From positions 930,001 through 994,000 of the forward strand of contig OW203991.1 in NCBI GenBank assembly GCA_934047225.1: a stretch of 64,000 nucleotides of DNA. Direction: 5' to 3'. A model generated the notes under the pieces. The model was given only the letters and a program-made list of their open reading frames with translations. It made no database searches and was not told where the DNA came from. Origin of the DNA: Ypsolopha sequella. Taxonomy: Eukaryota; Arthropoda; Insecta; Lepidoptera; Ypsolophidae. This document shows positions 1 through 11,070 of this stretch, in pieces. Position numbers and translations under genes: made by a program. Numbering within the stretch: the stretch's first letter is position 1; each line of letters starts with the position of its first letter.

Positions 1-1190
1 AACTGGCGCAGATTTGCACTTGTAGACCAGATATACCGTAGCATTGACGTAGCAAGTGTGAAACTGGCGCAAATTTGCACTTGTAGACCAGCTACACCGT
101 AGCATTGACGTAGCAAGTGTGAAACTGGAGCAGATTTGCACTTGTATACCAGCTACACCGTAGCATTGACGTAGCAAGTGTGAAACTGGCGCAGCTTTGC
201 ACTTGTAGACCAGCTACACCGTAGCATTGACGTAGCAAGTGTGAAACTGGCGCAGCTTTGCACTTGTAGACCAGCTACACCGTAGCATTGACGTAGCAAG
301 TGTGAAACTGGCGCAGCTTTGCACTTGTAGACCAGCTACACCGTAGCATTGACGTAGCAAGTGTGAAACTGGAGCAGATTTGCACTTGTATACCAGCTAC
401 ACCGTAGCATTGACGTAGCAAGTGTGAAACTGGCGCAGATTTGCACTTGTAGACCAGCTTCACCGTAGCATTGACGTAGCAAGTGTGAAACTGGAGCAGA
501 TTTGCACTTGTATACCAGCTACACCGTAGCATTGACGTAGCAAGTGTGAAACTGGCGCAGCTTTGCACTTGTAGACCAGCTACACCGTAGCATTGACGTA
601 GCAAGTGTGAAACTGGCGCAGCTTTGCACTTGTAGACCAGCTACACCGTAGCATTGACGTAGCAAGTGTGAAACTGGCGCAGCTTTGCACTTGTAGACCA
701 GCTACACCGTAGCATTGACGTAGCAAGTGTGAAACTGGAGCAGATTTGCACTTTTATACCAGCTACACCGTAGCATTGACGTAGCAGGTGTGAAACTGGA
801 GCAGCTTTGCACTTGTAGACCAGCTACACCGTAGCATTGACGTAGCAAGTGTGAAACTGGCGCAGCTTTGCACTTGTAGAGCAGCTACACCGTAGCATTG
901 ACGTAGCAAGTGTGAAACTGGAGCAGATTTGCACTTTTATACCAGCTACACCGTAGAATTGACGTAGCAAGTGTGAAACTGGAGCAGATTTGCACTTGTA
1001 TACCAGCTACACCGTAGCATTGACGTAGCAAGTGTGAAACTGGAGCAGATTTGCACTTGTATACCAGCTACACCGTAGCATTGACGTAGCAAGTGTGAAA
1101 CTAGCGCAGCTTTGCACTTGTAGACCAGCTACACCGTAGCATTGACGTAGCAAGTGTGAAACTGGCGCAACTTTGCACTTGTAGACCACT
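1..1190. repeat. 61-bp minisatellite, about 19.5 copies
   Basis: Tandem array with a strict 61-bp period; the word aactggcgc starts at 1, 62 and 123. Point variants such as ggcgc/ggagc, gatttg/gctttg and gtagac/gtatac are shuffled among units. The array begins at the window edge, so its true length is unknown, and it stops inside a unit near 1190. Because 61 is not a multiple of 3, the open frames in it are artefacts of low stop density. Its reverse complement shares acttgctacg and ggtctacaa with the 49-bp array at 22.3-24.7 kb. Confidence 0.97.
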
Positions 1191-1920
1191 AAATCACTAA
1201 AGTCTGCGTTTTTTTCCGTGACCGTAATTTGTTACACTCAAAGGTCTTAAGAAGTGCCAATATTCCAATTATTTGGAAAATAATTTTCAAAATATTGGAG
1301 TTTAAATTGGAAAATGCCAATTAAATAATATTAAAATAAATAGTAAATTACATAAAAATTCAAAATAATTATTAAAATATTCAGATGGTCTCTTCATTTT
1401 TATAAACCACATCTGCTTAAGTGATTAGTTCTGCATTTTACTCAGACAAAAGGGTAAAAAACATTTTTTGTCATGTTTTTGTAGTTAGGCGTAAAGTGTA
1501 CTACAGTTATACAATGATTAATATGTAAAAACGCTTTACCTTAGATTAAAGGTCAAGGATGCAAAGTATTCAACATTAAAAATGTCGAATTTCATATTTT
1601 CACAAGGATAGTCGCCTTAATAATAAAACTACATAAATAAAGCTAACAAAATTAAAAAACAGCAAAATTTATCTGTATTCATAATGTAAGTTCACAATTG
1701 GTTGACTGCGGCCACTTACCTGTTATCGCCGTGCATGCTTCATTTGATTGAAAATGCGAGTCAAAATGGCGAATAAATTCCCTCAAAAGCTCCGCAAAGG
1801 GATTGTTTACACAACTATGTGAAACGTTCATCGAAATTAATCGTATGAAAAGCTGGCAGTATTTCAGTTCACTGTATAAAAGTTGGCGCAGATTTTCCAT
1901 CTATTCGCATCATACATAAT
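1191..1920. other. AT-rich spacer, no gene seen
   Basis: About 730 bases of AT-rich sequence after the minisatellite. The longest open frame (73 codons, minus strand, 1679-1900) resembles no protein I know and has no supporting context. Confidence 0.6.
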
Positions 1921-2215
1921 AAAAAAAAACCGGCCAAGTGCGAGTCGGACTCGCGCACGAAGGGTTTCGTGCCATTATCTATAAAAACGGCAAAAAAAAA
2001 CACGTTTGTTGTATGGGAGCCCCCTTAAATATTTATTTTATTCTGTTTTTTTAGTATTTGTTTTTATAAGGGCAACAGAAATACATCATCTGTGAAAATT
2101 TCAACTGTCTAACTATCACGGTTCATGAGATACAGCCTGGTGACAGACGGACAGACAGACGGACATACAGGCGGACAGACAGACGGACAGACATAAATTT
2201 ATTTTTAGGAATATA
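1921..2215 (+). repeat. Lepidopteran 'ggccaagtgcgagt' dispersed repeat
   Basis: Starts with an A-run and accggccaagtgcgagtcg, passes through 'ttgtatgggagccccctt' and 'tcaactgtctaactatcacg', and ends in degenerate (gacggaca)n. I recognise this order from many moth and butterfly genomes as an abundant non-coding element, probably LINE-derived. A second close copy lies at 40,053-40,307. The 3' end (usually tacggaaccctaaaa) is missing here. Confidence 0.85.
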
Positions 2216-2529
2216 CTTAAAAAATGTCTTTTTTTTAATTGTCCGTTATCCTTCCTCCGTATCTCCGTAAGTATTGATCCCAGCGAAAAAGTGTGTAGAC
2301 TTGTTTGTAAGGAATTTTATAAACATTACTTTAGTCTTACAACATATTTTGCTATAGGCCGCAGGGACCTTTACACCCCTCCCCACCCCTTAGCTTCAAC
2401 TCCACCCATCAATACTTTTAGTATGTTGTTTAAAACACCTTCTTCTACAAATGTGCCAAATTAACTTTTACACGAGTTATTTTTCCTATTTTTCTTTCAT
2501 CGGACGGGCTATTAAGGACATCTTCAGGC
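2216..2529. other. Spacer, nothing recognised
   Basis: T-rich and pyrimidine-rich sequence between a dispersed repeat and an RTE fragment; no coding or structural signal seen. Confidence 0.5.
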
Positions 2530-2972
2530 AATTATACAGAACTTACACAAATAAACGCTGAGACGTGGTCTCTTATCAAAGGCTTGATACGCCGATTTAA
2601 GGTCGCTCAGCGAGCTATGGAGCGAGCTATGCTTGGGATATATTTGATGGATAAAATCCGAAACGAAGATATCCGTCCGAGATCGATGGTGACCGACATA
2701 GCCGGCCGAATCAGTAAGTTGAAGTGGCAGTGGACTGGCCATATTTGTCGCCGACGTGATAACCGTTGGAGCCGTAAGGCACTGAAATGGAGACCACGTA
2801 CGGCAAAGCGCAGCGTAGGCCGCCCTTGTGCCCGCTGGACTGACGATCTGAAGGACGTTGCGGGTGGCGGCTGGATGAGAATGACTGAGGACCGCCAAGA
2901 ATGGCGTAATATTGGGGAGGCATATGTCCAGCAGTGGACGAATACGGGCTGATGGATGGATGGATACAAATA
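2530..2972 (+). pseudogene. RTE-type LINE, 3' fragment of endonuclease-reverse transcriptase
   Basis: The forward frame from about 2545 to 2952 encodes the C-terminal tail of an RTE-clade LINE protein. Visible motifs are ETW, VAQRAMERAMLG, KLKWQWTGHI, RRR, WRPRTAKRSVGRP, RWTDDLK and a terminal YVQQWTNTG just before the stop. The polymerase and endonuclease domains are absent, so this is a 5'-truncated copy, the usual outcome of target-primed reverse transcription. The stop codon is followed at once by (GATG)n-like tgatggatggatgga, a typical RTE 3' tail. The frame is uninterrupted for about 130 codons, which suggests modest age. It is not a host gene: the same tail ends three SINE-like copies in this window (4.1, 18.1 and 39.3 kb). 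Confidence 0.9.
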
Positions 2973-3639
2973 TACTAGTCAGTGTTTAGATTTTGTATAA
3001 AAACAAAGTTTAACACATTATCATCTTTGTCCAAAAAAAAAAACAACTATATGTTACCCGAATCAATAGACTTTGGGAACAAAAATGGCCACCCGATCTC
3101 GCTGTACTGTCAGCATAGAACAAACACACACCTCACATATTCACGTCACAGTATGGGATTTGAGCGATCGTTTTTAATGCTGTCTGTATTCCCATGTGCG
3201 AATATAGACGGAGATAGTGTGTAAGTGAGAGGTAGATAGAAAGGTCACCATTTCTATTCCCAAGGTTTATTGTCTCGGCTTATACCTACAAGTATCTAAA
3301 TTAAAAATGTCATTGTAGCTGACACTTTCCGCACGTTACGGAAACGGAAGTTCCAATTTTCAATCATCTCAACACTTTTATTGTTTAAAAGGAGAACGGT
3401 TCTTGGCTTGTTGCGAGTCGCGAGTTGGCAGTTGGCAACACTGGGCAGCAGTGATTAAAATCTCCGGAGCGACCGAACGCAGCGGATTATCTGGAAAGAG
3501 CCCAAACAAACTGTCGCGCTAAGTCCGCGTTTACATTTAGATTTAGCGTCTCAGATTATATTTAACAAGATATCGTTGAATCTGCAGTCTTTTTGGTTCG
3601 GTTGGAAACCGAATACTTTGTAGTGAGGCCTTTGTGTGT
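2973..3639. other. Spacer, nothing recognised
   Basis: Mixed-composition sequence with no credible reading frame. An 80-codon frame at 2982-3224 has no recognisable motif. Confidence 0.5.
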
Positions 3640-4105
3640 TTTTAGGATTCCGCACATTCGAAGACACTATATTACTAAGCCTCCGCTGTCTGTCCGTCCA
3701 TCCATCCGTCCGTCCGTCCGTCCGTCAGTCTGAGGGTCTACAGCCTCAACTGTTATAGGTAGTCAGTTAAAATGTTCAAACAATACGTGTTACTATGGCC
3801 TATCACGGTAAATAAAAATAAAAAAAAACAATCTCAAGGCCCCCCCCCTTTTTTCCTCAAACAAAAAACCTTGAAAAAAGTAGCATTTTTTAACGCTTTC
3901 ATGTCCCCCCCTTATCCCTAAAACAAAAGGGCCGAAAAAAAAAAATATATGGTAATATGTGATTATGTAAATATTACAGGAAAAATATAGTGGTTCAGAT
4001 ATTAGGGATCCGTACTCAACTGAGCCGCGAATTGTTTGTCAGGCACTACTATTTTAGCTGCTTGTTTGTGTCGCCTTAATGTTGCTATGCCATCTAACTA
4101 TATAT
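3640..4105 (-). repeat. Reverse copy of the 'cggaaccctaaaa' dispersed repeat
   Basis: Read on the minus strand it shows the family's landmarks in reverse order: ctaagcctccgctgtctgtc followed by (ccgt)n at 3690-3725, 'tctacagcctcaactgttat', 'tgttactatggcc', and 'gtcaggcactactattttag...gcttgtttgtgtcgcctt' near 4040-4090. Two C-runs (ccccccccc at 3841, ccccccc at 3905) lie inside it. Confidence 0.75.
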
Positions 4106-4136
4106 TGTTATAATTTACGATGTTTCTATAGTTTAT

Positions 4137-4505
4137 TTAGGTGGTAGAGCTGATGCCGGGCTCGACTGTGGAGGTACCACCATCTTACTTGGAGACCCCC
4201 TCGAAGTAATTCGGGGGAAAGTAAGAGGACAGCTCACAGCCAAAAAACCAGGAGGCCCACCATGCCTGGGACCGATGTATGGCGGTATATCCATCCATAA
4301 TAGCCGGGCCTTATATGGAACAGACTGGTGACGGGCAGCGGCGTCACTGGTGCGAGGATTCCGGCACCGCGCTCACCAACCCGCCTGCCCAACGTGTGTG
4401 AGTATGGGCAATTCTTCCAGAATGACCGCCAGGAGTGGCAAAGTCCTGGAAAGGCTTATGTCCAGCAGTGGACGAACTAGACTGATGGATGGATGGATGG
4501 ATAGT
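4137..4505 (+). mobile_element. RTE-mobilised SINE-like element, copy 1
   Basis: Begins about gtggtagagctgatgccggg and ends with tatgtccagcagtggacga followed by tgatggatggatggatgg. The last ~30 bases match the 3' end and tail of the RTE fragment at 2930-2965, while the head has no relation to the RTE coding region. That is the structure expected of a non-autonomous element using RTE machinery. Other copies: 18,134-18,472 (plus) and 39,325-39,484 (minus, 5'-truncated). Confidence 0.85.
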
Positions 4506-4917
4506 TCCATACCCGTATTGTGTGGTGGTAGCTGCATGCCCTTAGATTGTACATATGCGTAACGTACGTCGATATCGTTCAAAGGATAGATGTAAAGATC
4601 GTCGCCAAAAGAAGGGTGTCTGAGTGTTAACTGTTTCTAATGTCAATCCACACTAAGAAAGGGCTCTGAATCCCTGCAGGGATAAATTTCGTGACGATTA
4701 TGTTATTTCTTATAGTTTAACAGTGAATGTAATTTTCCGCGATAGTTCCTACACTTACGATAACAGACTTTTTTAGTAAATTTTATAAAATAACGTTATG
4801 TTGACGCGTACATGGATCAATGAAATTAATTACAGTGAGCCCGGCGCGTGTGGCAACCCTGAAATTAAATTAATTACTGCGAGCCTAGCGAGTGTGGCAA
4901 CACAGAATATAATAAAA
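4506..4917. other. Spacer, nothing recognised
   Basis: No gene or repeat recognised. It contains two diverged copies of a short phrase (gaaattaattacagtgagcc at 4821 and aattaattactgcgagcc at 4866), a minor local duplication. Confidence 0.5.
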
Positions 4918-5622
4918 ATAAAAAACTGGCCAAGTGCGAGTCAGACTCGCGAACCTACGACTCCGTATTGTGGATGTTAAATTTAATTTTGTTTTTCTTT
5001 TTCGTAAATATCTCAACCGCTTTATTTTTCCTGTAATTTTTATGAAATCACATATTCCCATGTTTTTTTTTCAAATTTTTCGGTTTACCAGTTTTGGAGA
5101 TTAGGGGGGGACATACATTTTTTTATGGTTTTTCAGGGATTTCTCAACATAGATGCAATAAAATATAGCCAAACTATATATTTTTACAATCAATTTTACA
5201 ATAAAATTTGAAACTCAAATTTATAAAAATTTATAATAATATTGAATTTTATAAATTTTTTTTTTATTTATTTTACTTCTTTTTTATATTTCTCATTTGT
5301 GCTAATTTTTTTTTAATTCGGTCTATCAGTTTCGGAGATAAGGGGGGGGGGGGGGGGAGACATACATATTTTTGTGGTTTTTTAAAGACTTTTCGAAATC
5401 AGTGTCAGTAAATGTGTATATTTTTACTATCAACTTTTTAATTTGACATTTGACACTTTGACACTTTGACACCCATATTGTATTTTTAGGATAATATTTT
5501 TCATTTTTTTCACTTTTATTTTGGAAATACTTTGAAAAATTTAAAATTTTTCGTATTTTTTTAATTTTTAACACTGTAAAGGTTCCTTTTGTACCTTTTA
5601 GGTACTACGGAACCCTAAAAAT
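4918..5622 (+). repeat. Full-length-looking 'ggccaagtgcgagt' family copy
   Basis: Starts at 'actggccaagtgcgagtcag' and ends at 'ggtactacggaaccctaaaa'; both are the expected family termini, so this may be the only end-to-end copy in the window. The interior is AT-rich with 'gttttggagattaggggggg' and a related 'tttcggagataagggg' phrase about 240 bp later, suggesting an internal duplication. A fragment of the same subfamily lies at 26,706-26,830. Confidence 0.8.
5342..5357 (+). repeat. 16-base poly-G run
   Basis: Sixteen consecutive G inside the dispersed repeat. A run this long could form a G-quadruplex and is prone to replication slippage and sequencing length error. Confidence 0.95.
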
Positions 5623-5684
5623 GGAATGCTAAATGCGGACCGCTGACCCTACAAGTAAACCAAGTGACTCGTTGTGTTCTGGGA

Positions 5685-5825
5685 TGACGTCATAAGAAGC
5701 TGCCCCACCCATGTCGCGAAGTGACTCTATTCCGGCGTGACGTCATAAGAAGCTGGACTGGAAGAGTGGTTGCAGGGTTGACACCCCTCATGCCACTATG
5801 CTGGACATGACGTCATTAAGAAGCC
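5685..5825. promoter_or_regulatory. Three CRE-type palindromes TGACGTCA
   Basis: Perfect TGACGTCA octamers at 5685-5692, 5738-5745 and 5818-5825, each followed by taagaagc or ttaagaagc. The shared downstream word suggests a degenerate tandem repeat carrying the site rather than independent sites. CREB/ATF-type bZIP proteins bind this octamer; there is no adjacent gene, so function is unproven. Confidence 0.5.
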
Positions 5826-5830
5826 GTACT

Positions 5831-6544
5831 GGAGGAGTGGATACTTCACTTTGTGGGTGAACACGTTTCATCCTAGGTCTCATCGATGGTTTCTATCAGA
5901 AGTGGTTCCGTACATGTGTAAGATTGTAAAAAAATTTGCATATATGCAGTATGCATTATTTATGAATCGTAAAATAATTACAAAGCCAAGCGAACAAGGC
6001 ATCCTTTATCCAACATAAAAAATCGTTGCAATGTTTGTTTAGCCCCAGCACGCCATGTAAACGAGAGCTTACAGGAACACTTGATTGGAAATGCGCTGAT
6101 TGTGTTAATACAAAGACAACAGACAAGGTATCTTGAAATACGCTTCCAAAGTGCGAGACAACATTTACTTAAGAAATTGCTGCTGGGAATTTCGTAAACA
6201 ACGGCTTACTACCTATTTTTGTTTATTATTTTAATGACCAACCATTTCCGTCATGATTTTGTTTCCTAGTTACAAATAAGGGTCGGTATAATTCGTATGT
6301 AAGTACTCTCAAATAAACAAAATTAATAGGCAAGTACGAATTTGACTCGTGCATTGCAGGTTCTGTACATAATCCTAATAATGTTGGAAAGATCGTTTTA
6401 GGTTTTCTCTTTATATGACCTTCTACACTTATATACTTCCCCTTCCCCACTAAGCAGGTCCTTACAGTATTTTTGTTAAGCCTTTTTAACTGATATCTTA
6501 CTTGCTGAAGTCAAAAAGTACCGTTTATTTAAATAAAAAAAAAT
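5831..6544. other. Spacer with a weak repeat trace
   Basis: No gene seen. 6328-6400 (ggcaagtacgaatttgactcg...) may be a decayed start of the 'ggccaagtgcgagt' family. Confidence 0.4.
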
Positions 6545-6546
6545 AC

Positions 6547-6912
6547 ATATCCTTTATACTACACCTGCTCGGAAAGTACCTTCTTACTTTTTTGAAAACG
6601 ATGCAGAAAATACGTCATTACTGTCATACAAATATGCGGGCGGAAAAAGTGTATGAAAATCCATTGTTAACGTGCTTTTTTTTTTTTATTTAACATAAAG
6701 AATGAGCAAGTGGCCAAGTGGCCAGTATTATTTTGCGAACTCGTACATAAAACTCGAAAAATGATACTGGCCACTTGCTTTTCCTGTACATAATAAAAAA
6801 TAAGAAGGAAATAAAAAGTGACAATCGCACGCGAGTCAGTCGGTTTCTTTTATTGTATCTTGATTAAAAGTAAAATTATACTATTTCCTCGCAGGTGTAG
6901 TATAAAGCACTA
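6547..6912. mobile_element. MITE-like element with inverted ends
   Basis: The phrase ctttatactacacctgctcg at 6551-6570 recurs inverted as gcaggtgtagtataaag at 6892-6908. Inside is a second foldback: gcaagtggccaagtggccag (about 6704-6723) against ctggccacttgc (about 6768-6779). Target duplications could not be fixed. Confidence 0.5.
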
Positions 6913-8048
6913 TGTATCACTCGGGAGAAAGTGCGATTCCCAACTCGTGTGTATTGAGGCCCTTGGCTTCGCCTCGGACCTCAAACTACACCCTCGTTGG
7001 TAATCTTCCCCTTTCTTCCCTCGGTGAACAATGTACTATTATCAGCTTGTTTTTTTTGTTTTTTATATATAATTATATAGGTAACTACACATAACTGAGG
7101 CACAATTAACATAGGATAACATAATATAGTCCAAGATATATTTCGGGCCCCACTGGGCCCGGCATCAGTTAGAGTAATAATTTATTTAAGTAGAGAAACA
7201 TATTGTTGAGTGAAACACTTCTGAAGTAAGCTATCCTTTCCATATACGGAAGATTTATCCCATTAGGTCCTCTCAATTTTGGTACAAAACCCTAAAAGTT
7301 ATGTCAAATAATATTTCTTCAGGGACCAAAAACCCACTGAATGATTTACAGTTTTGTTGCGGATTGTGACCGATTAATTAAACGTTGGGAAGGGCCATGG
7401 AGGGGTTGACAACGATGGTAGAGGGGTGTGGTACAAGATTTATTTCTTAATTTTGACAAAGTTCCGTGATGTTGGGTTCGATATAAATAAGGAGGAGATT
7501 TATCGGGTTTGGTTCCCGAGATACTTTCAATAACTTGTGAGGAGATTGTTAGAAACGTAACATTTTCATGTTCCGTCTGTATGTGATGGTTTAATTTTGT
7601 ATCTGAATGATAAAAAGCCCAATCTAAACAGTACATAGGTATACTATCTTTTTTATGCAGCAAATAGTTAGGCAATACCCAGCAGTTTGAACAAAAGAAG
7701 ACCAATTGTATAGATATAACCAATTTTTATTTTATATTGGTATAAAATTTGGTTATGTACAGTGGACTGCATTTCAAGCTCCCTATTTGTAAACGATTTT
7801 AATGGCTACGAAATGCAATAGCTATTGCCAATATGCCTGTTATGCTTGTCAGTACATAAACTTAACTGAAATAAAATTCTCGAACAAGTGATTGCAGAAC
7901 TCTAAAAGTCAGTAGCATTGCAACCACACTTCGATATTCTAGGTAAGAACGTGAATGAGTCGCCCATAGACATCAAGTTTACAAGATCTGGCAACAAACA
8001 ATAAACATATACCGGATATAAAAATACTTTTACTTTAATTGAAACTTA
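6913..8048. other. Spacer, no gene recognised
   Basis: Contains the phrase 'gaggcccttggcttcgcctcggacctc' (split palindrome near 6956-6983) that probably belongs to the neighbouring element, and a 125-codon minus-strand frame (7346-7723) with no domain I recognise. I do not call it a gene. Confidence 0.45.
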
Positions 8049-8198
8049 CTGGTCCTCTAAAAAGGTCGCTTTGGATGAATCATATTATGATTCTGTTGTA
8101 ATGCCGTCTCTTTTGCACGCGTGAAAAAGCTCTGACCCCATTCTACTTTCAAATCATTTTATGATTCACCTAAGTCGGCCTTTTTAGATCCCCTGATC
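8049..8198. repeat. Foldback element of about 150 bp
   Basis: ctaaaaaggtcgctttggat followed by gaatcat (8057-8083) is inverted with mismatches as atgattcacctaagtcgg then cctttttag (8161-8188). A shorter relative (aaaggtcaccttgaatgag) lies near 9040. Confidence 0.6.
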
Positions 8199-8849
8199 CC
8201 ACTAAACAATTTCCTACAGAAACAACAGGCAAATGAAAAAAAAAAAAACTCCTCTCAAACGATACTAAACGGGACTCCTATTCCTATTAAGCCTCCGCTG
8301 TCCGTCGAGCTTCAGCAGTTACGGTGTTACTATGGCCTCTATTTTAGAACATGGGACGTGCCAAAGCGTGTCTTTTAGTACTGAATTCATTCTGCTATTT
8401 TACGCGGGAGGAGAGATAAACACGCATGGCACACATTTACTCACTCACGCACACACTTGCGAAAGTTTAGTATATTAACACTAATCGCAAGCCGTAACAC
8501 AAACACAAAACGCGCACACAAGCAAACTTACACGACAAATTGTTTATGTATTTTGGCAGAGGGAAAAGCGTGCATTTGCAGAGTCCCTGTTATATGGTCT
8601 AAGGCCATATAAGGAAGGTATGAAGGAAGATTCTTAACAAAAAAAAATGAGAGCCAAACTTCTTTGGGCCTTTCATTAGTAGCTTCTTCAATGTATTGCA
8701 GCATGAGTAGTAAGGTATTAATTATTTAAACGTCACACCTGTCTTCTGCTAATTTATTAATCGATTGAAAAGCTTTTATAATACGATGTACTTTACAGGT
8801 TACAGGCACGGGCACGGTAATCACGAGCTTGACAAATTATAATAATCAA
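8199..8849. other. Spacer with a small reverse repeat fragment
   Basis: 8270-8345 carries ctattaagcctccgctgtcc and gttactatggcctc, a minus-strand scrap of the 'cggaaccctaaaa' family. The rest is unassigned. Confidence 0.5.
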
Positions 8850-8975
8850 GCAGCGAAACCACAGATTGTTTTTTTTAGGTAATACTGAAATATTTTGCAT
8901 GCAAAAATTAAAAGGACTGGAGTTCACTTAATATCTGTAGTACTTACTTAGTTTATATAGAAAAAAAATCAATTC
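8850..8975 (+). repeat. Diverged dispersed repeat, copy A
   Basis: Shares agcgaaac, then acaaattg-like sequence, then 'taatactgaaatattttg' and a later 'gaaaaaaaatcaa' with 10,937-11,070 in the same orientation. An uncharacterised two-copy repeat. Confidence 0.6.
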
Positions 8976-10162
8976 CACGGCGTAGTTCCAGTGTTTTAAC
9001 ACACAGAACATAAATATGTAGTAGAAGGTCGCAGATCAACAAAGGTCACCTTGAATGAGCTGCAACAACAGAGTAAGCATAATTTCAAATGTTTTTGTCC
9101 TGATCGAAAGAAAATAAGAGGGAGTGAGACGGTGATGTCTGGGTGTCGGTATGCGCGGGCGGATGCTTTTCGGACTAAAATAGCTTTAATATTTTTTGAC
9201 GTATGAAAAATATTTACGTATTATTATTACTTCTGAAAATTAAGTTAATTATTTCATTTCGTGTAGAGTGTTAACTCTATGGAGTTCAGTGCTGTGTACG
9301 CCATTTTGTCGAGCACTCCGACCAGCAATTTGGCCTATTGAATTCGGTTAGAAATGGCGGGTTTCCTTCTCTTTGGCGCCTAATGCAATGCCGGCGCGTT
9401 TTGTTTCATTATTTAACACCTAAAAGGTTCTGTGCAATTAATTTGATACTTTTGGGCGGGAAAGTGCTTTAAAACGTGTTAGCTGTCGTTTTTGTAATCG
9501 AATTAGGCAAGTACTTTGTGTTTAACCAGTGCAAACAGGAACTTGATTAATTCTTGTTTATTTTCAAAACATTGTTCTTTGTAAATCTTGTGATTAGGTA
9601 TATTATTTATGATACATTGTTAATGTACGAGCTAATTTAGACCTATTAACTCTATAGAAAAACAGTTTAGTAAATATGGGCTATCAGTCGTATACCTTTG
9701 TACCTACTTCTTTTTGCACCTCCATGAGGCTTCAAATTTGTTATTTCAGGTTTAATAAATTTCATTTCATACGACCATAACTCTTTGTGAAAAATGATGT
9801 AGGTACAATAAACTGTAAATTTATTGAATCTGTCTGGTATTTACTGGGAATATTGTTTTATAAAAGGCGATATTTGCGTGTAAATCATTTTACCAAGAAT
9901 CGTATTGGTAAAATGTAAATAATTAAAATGCATTTTCACATAGTCCCTGTTTCAAAACAACTATTTTTCAACAAGGATCTTGTTTGCGGCTTCGTCTGGA
10001 TAGTTAAAGGTATTCGTAAAGTTGTTAGGGGACTGCCTGATCATTCTGATTGAATATGACTTTATATCCTATTGTGGGTTATACACTTTCACTATATGAC
10101 AGTTTTATGAAGATTTTAGGTTGTCGTACATTATAACGCCTCAGCAGATCAGCGGGCCTATT
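8976..10162. other. Spacer, no gene recognised
   Basis: Over 1 kb of AT-rich sequence with no substantial reading frame. 9028-9075 resembles one arm of the foldback at 8.05 kb. Confidence 0.45.
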
Positions 10163-10372
10163 ATGTATCTCTAGTTGCCTTCTGGACGAGGTGTCTATCA
10201 TCAAAAACATAGATATACTATCGAATTCCGATGTCCTAAGGATATTTTCGCACTTGAAGTGACGACACAGATTGTTAATAGTTCAATACACACTTAAGGC
10301 AATTTTGAAATTTCAGTTTTTATCTATGTTTTTGATGATAGGCACCTCGTTCAGTTGGCAACTAAAGATACA
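10163..10372. mobile_element. MITE with about 54-bp inverted arms
   Basis: The left arm (tgtatctctagttgcc... to ...catcaaaaacatagatata, 10,163-10,216) is matched inverted by 10,318-10,372 (tatctatgtttttgatgata ... ggcaactaaagatacag) with few mismatches. The loop is about 100 bp. No coding capacity. Confidence 0.75.
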
Positions 10373-10384
10373 GAATAGGGGGGC

Positions 10385-10785
10385 TGCTCCATCTCAACTC
10401 GAATTTCGGTTTGCCGGCAACGGGCCGCCAGCGCGGCGTCGTCGGTTACGTGATCCGCCATGCGTCTACCAGACAACCGCCTGGCGTCGGTAAGTGGACA
10501 GCGCGTGGACGGCGCGTCGGTCGTCACGAGGCTACGGCTTGGCGTCAGAGTGATCAGACCTATCAAACATTTCTTGAAAGGCGGGGCGAGCGGGGGAGAC
10601 GGATGAGGCGGCGGCACGATACGTCAGCGCGCGGGTCCACGTCCGACATTGCGTGGCCGGGCTAGTGGGCAACGAGTGGTAAGCGGGTGGACAGCAAGGA
10701 GTAGGTGTTTTGAGGGCAACACGCAGTCCACTCGCTATCAACCCGCCAATCAAAGAACCCGCCGTATACCCGCACGCGCCGCACA
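10385..10785. other. Isolated GC/CpG-rich island of 400 bp
   Basis: Strongly GC-rich and CpG-rich compared with its AT-rich surroundings, with words such as cgggccgccagcgcggcgtc and gcacgatacgtcagcgcgcg. Overlapping frames on both strands are composition artefacts. It could be a GC-rich repeat or a promoter-associated island; there is no adjacent exon to favour the latter. Confidence 0.5.
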
Positions 10786-10936
10786 GTATTTTTTGCCTTA
10801 AGAAGATGGCATACCCTAGCAACTTTTTTTATTACCCGTCCAGCACAATAAGTCCTACGGCAAAGACTTTATTTGCTTTTCATAGAGGCGATTATATGTT
10901 GGCTCTTTGGCCTCTTTTTCTTGAACGCGTAATACT

Positions 10937-11070
10937 AGTGATCACGCAGCGAAACAACAAATTGGTGTGTTTTTAGCTAATACTGAAATATTTTGTGGGG
11001 AAAAAATATTGAATTTAGGTGATATACCTTCATATTTCTATTACATATTTTATGAAAAAAAAATCAAGTT
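10937..11070 (+). repeat. Diverged dispersed repeat, copy B
   Basis: Partner of 8850-8975: acgcagcgaaacaacaaatt, taatactgaaatattttg, and a final 'gaaaaaaaaatcaa'. Confidence 0.6.

Noticed and set aside
275..1189. Minus-strand repeat proteins in the first minisatellite
   Set aside because: They are a by-product of the 61-bp repeat, which shifts frame every unit.
2524..2969. Minus-strand frames of 120-124 codons
   Set aside because: They are shadows of the RTE coding fragment on the plus strand.
7346..7723. 125-codon minus-strand gene
   Set aside because: No recognisable domain, no splice or start context, and a length compatible with chance in this window.
10351..10822. Overlapping frames of 84-96 codons on both strands
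   Set aside because: High GC lowers stop frequency; frames contradict each other and have no domain.
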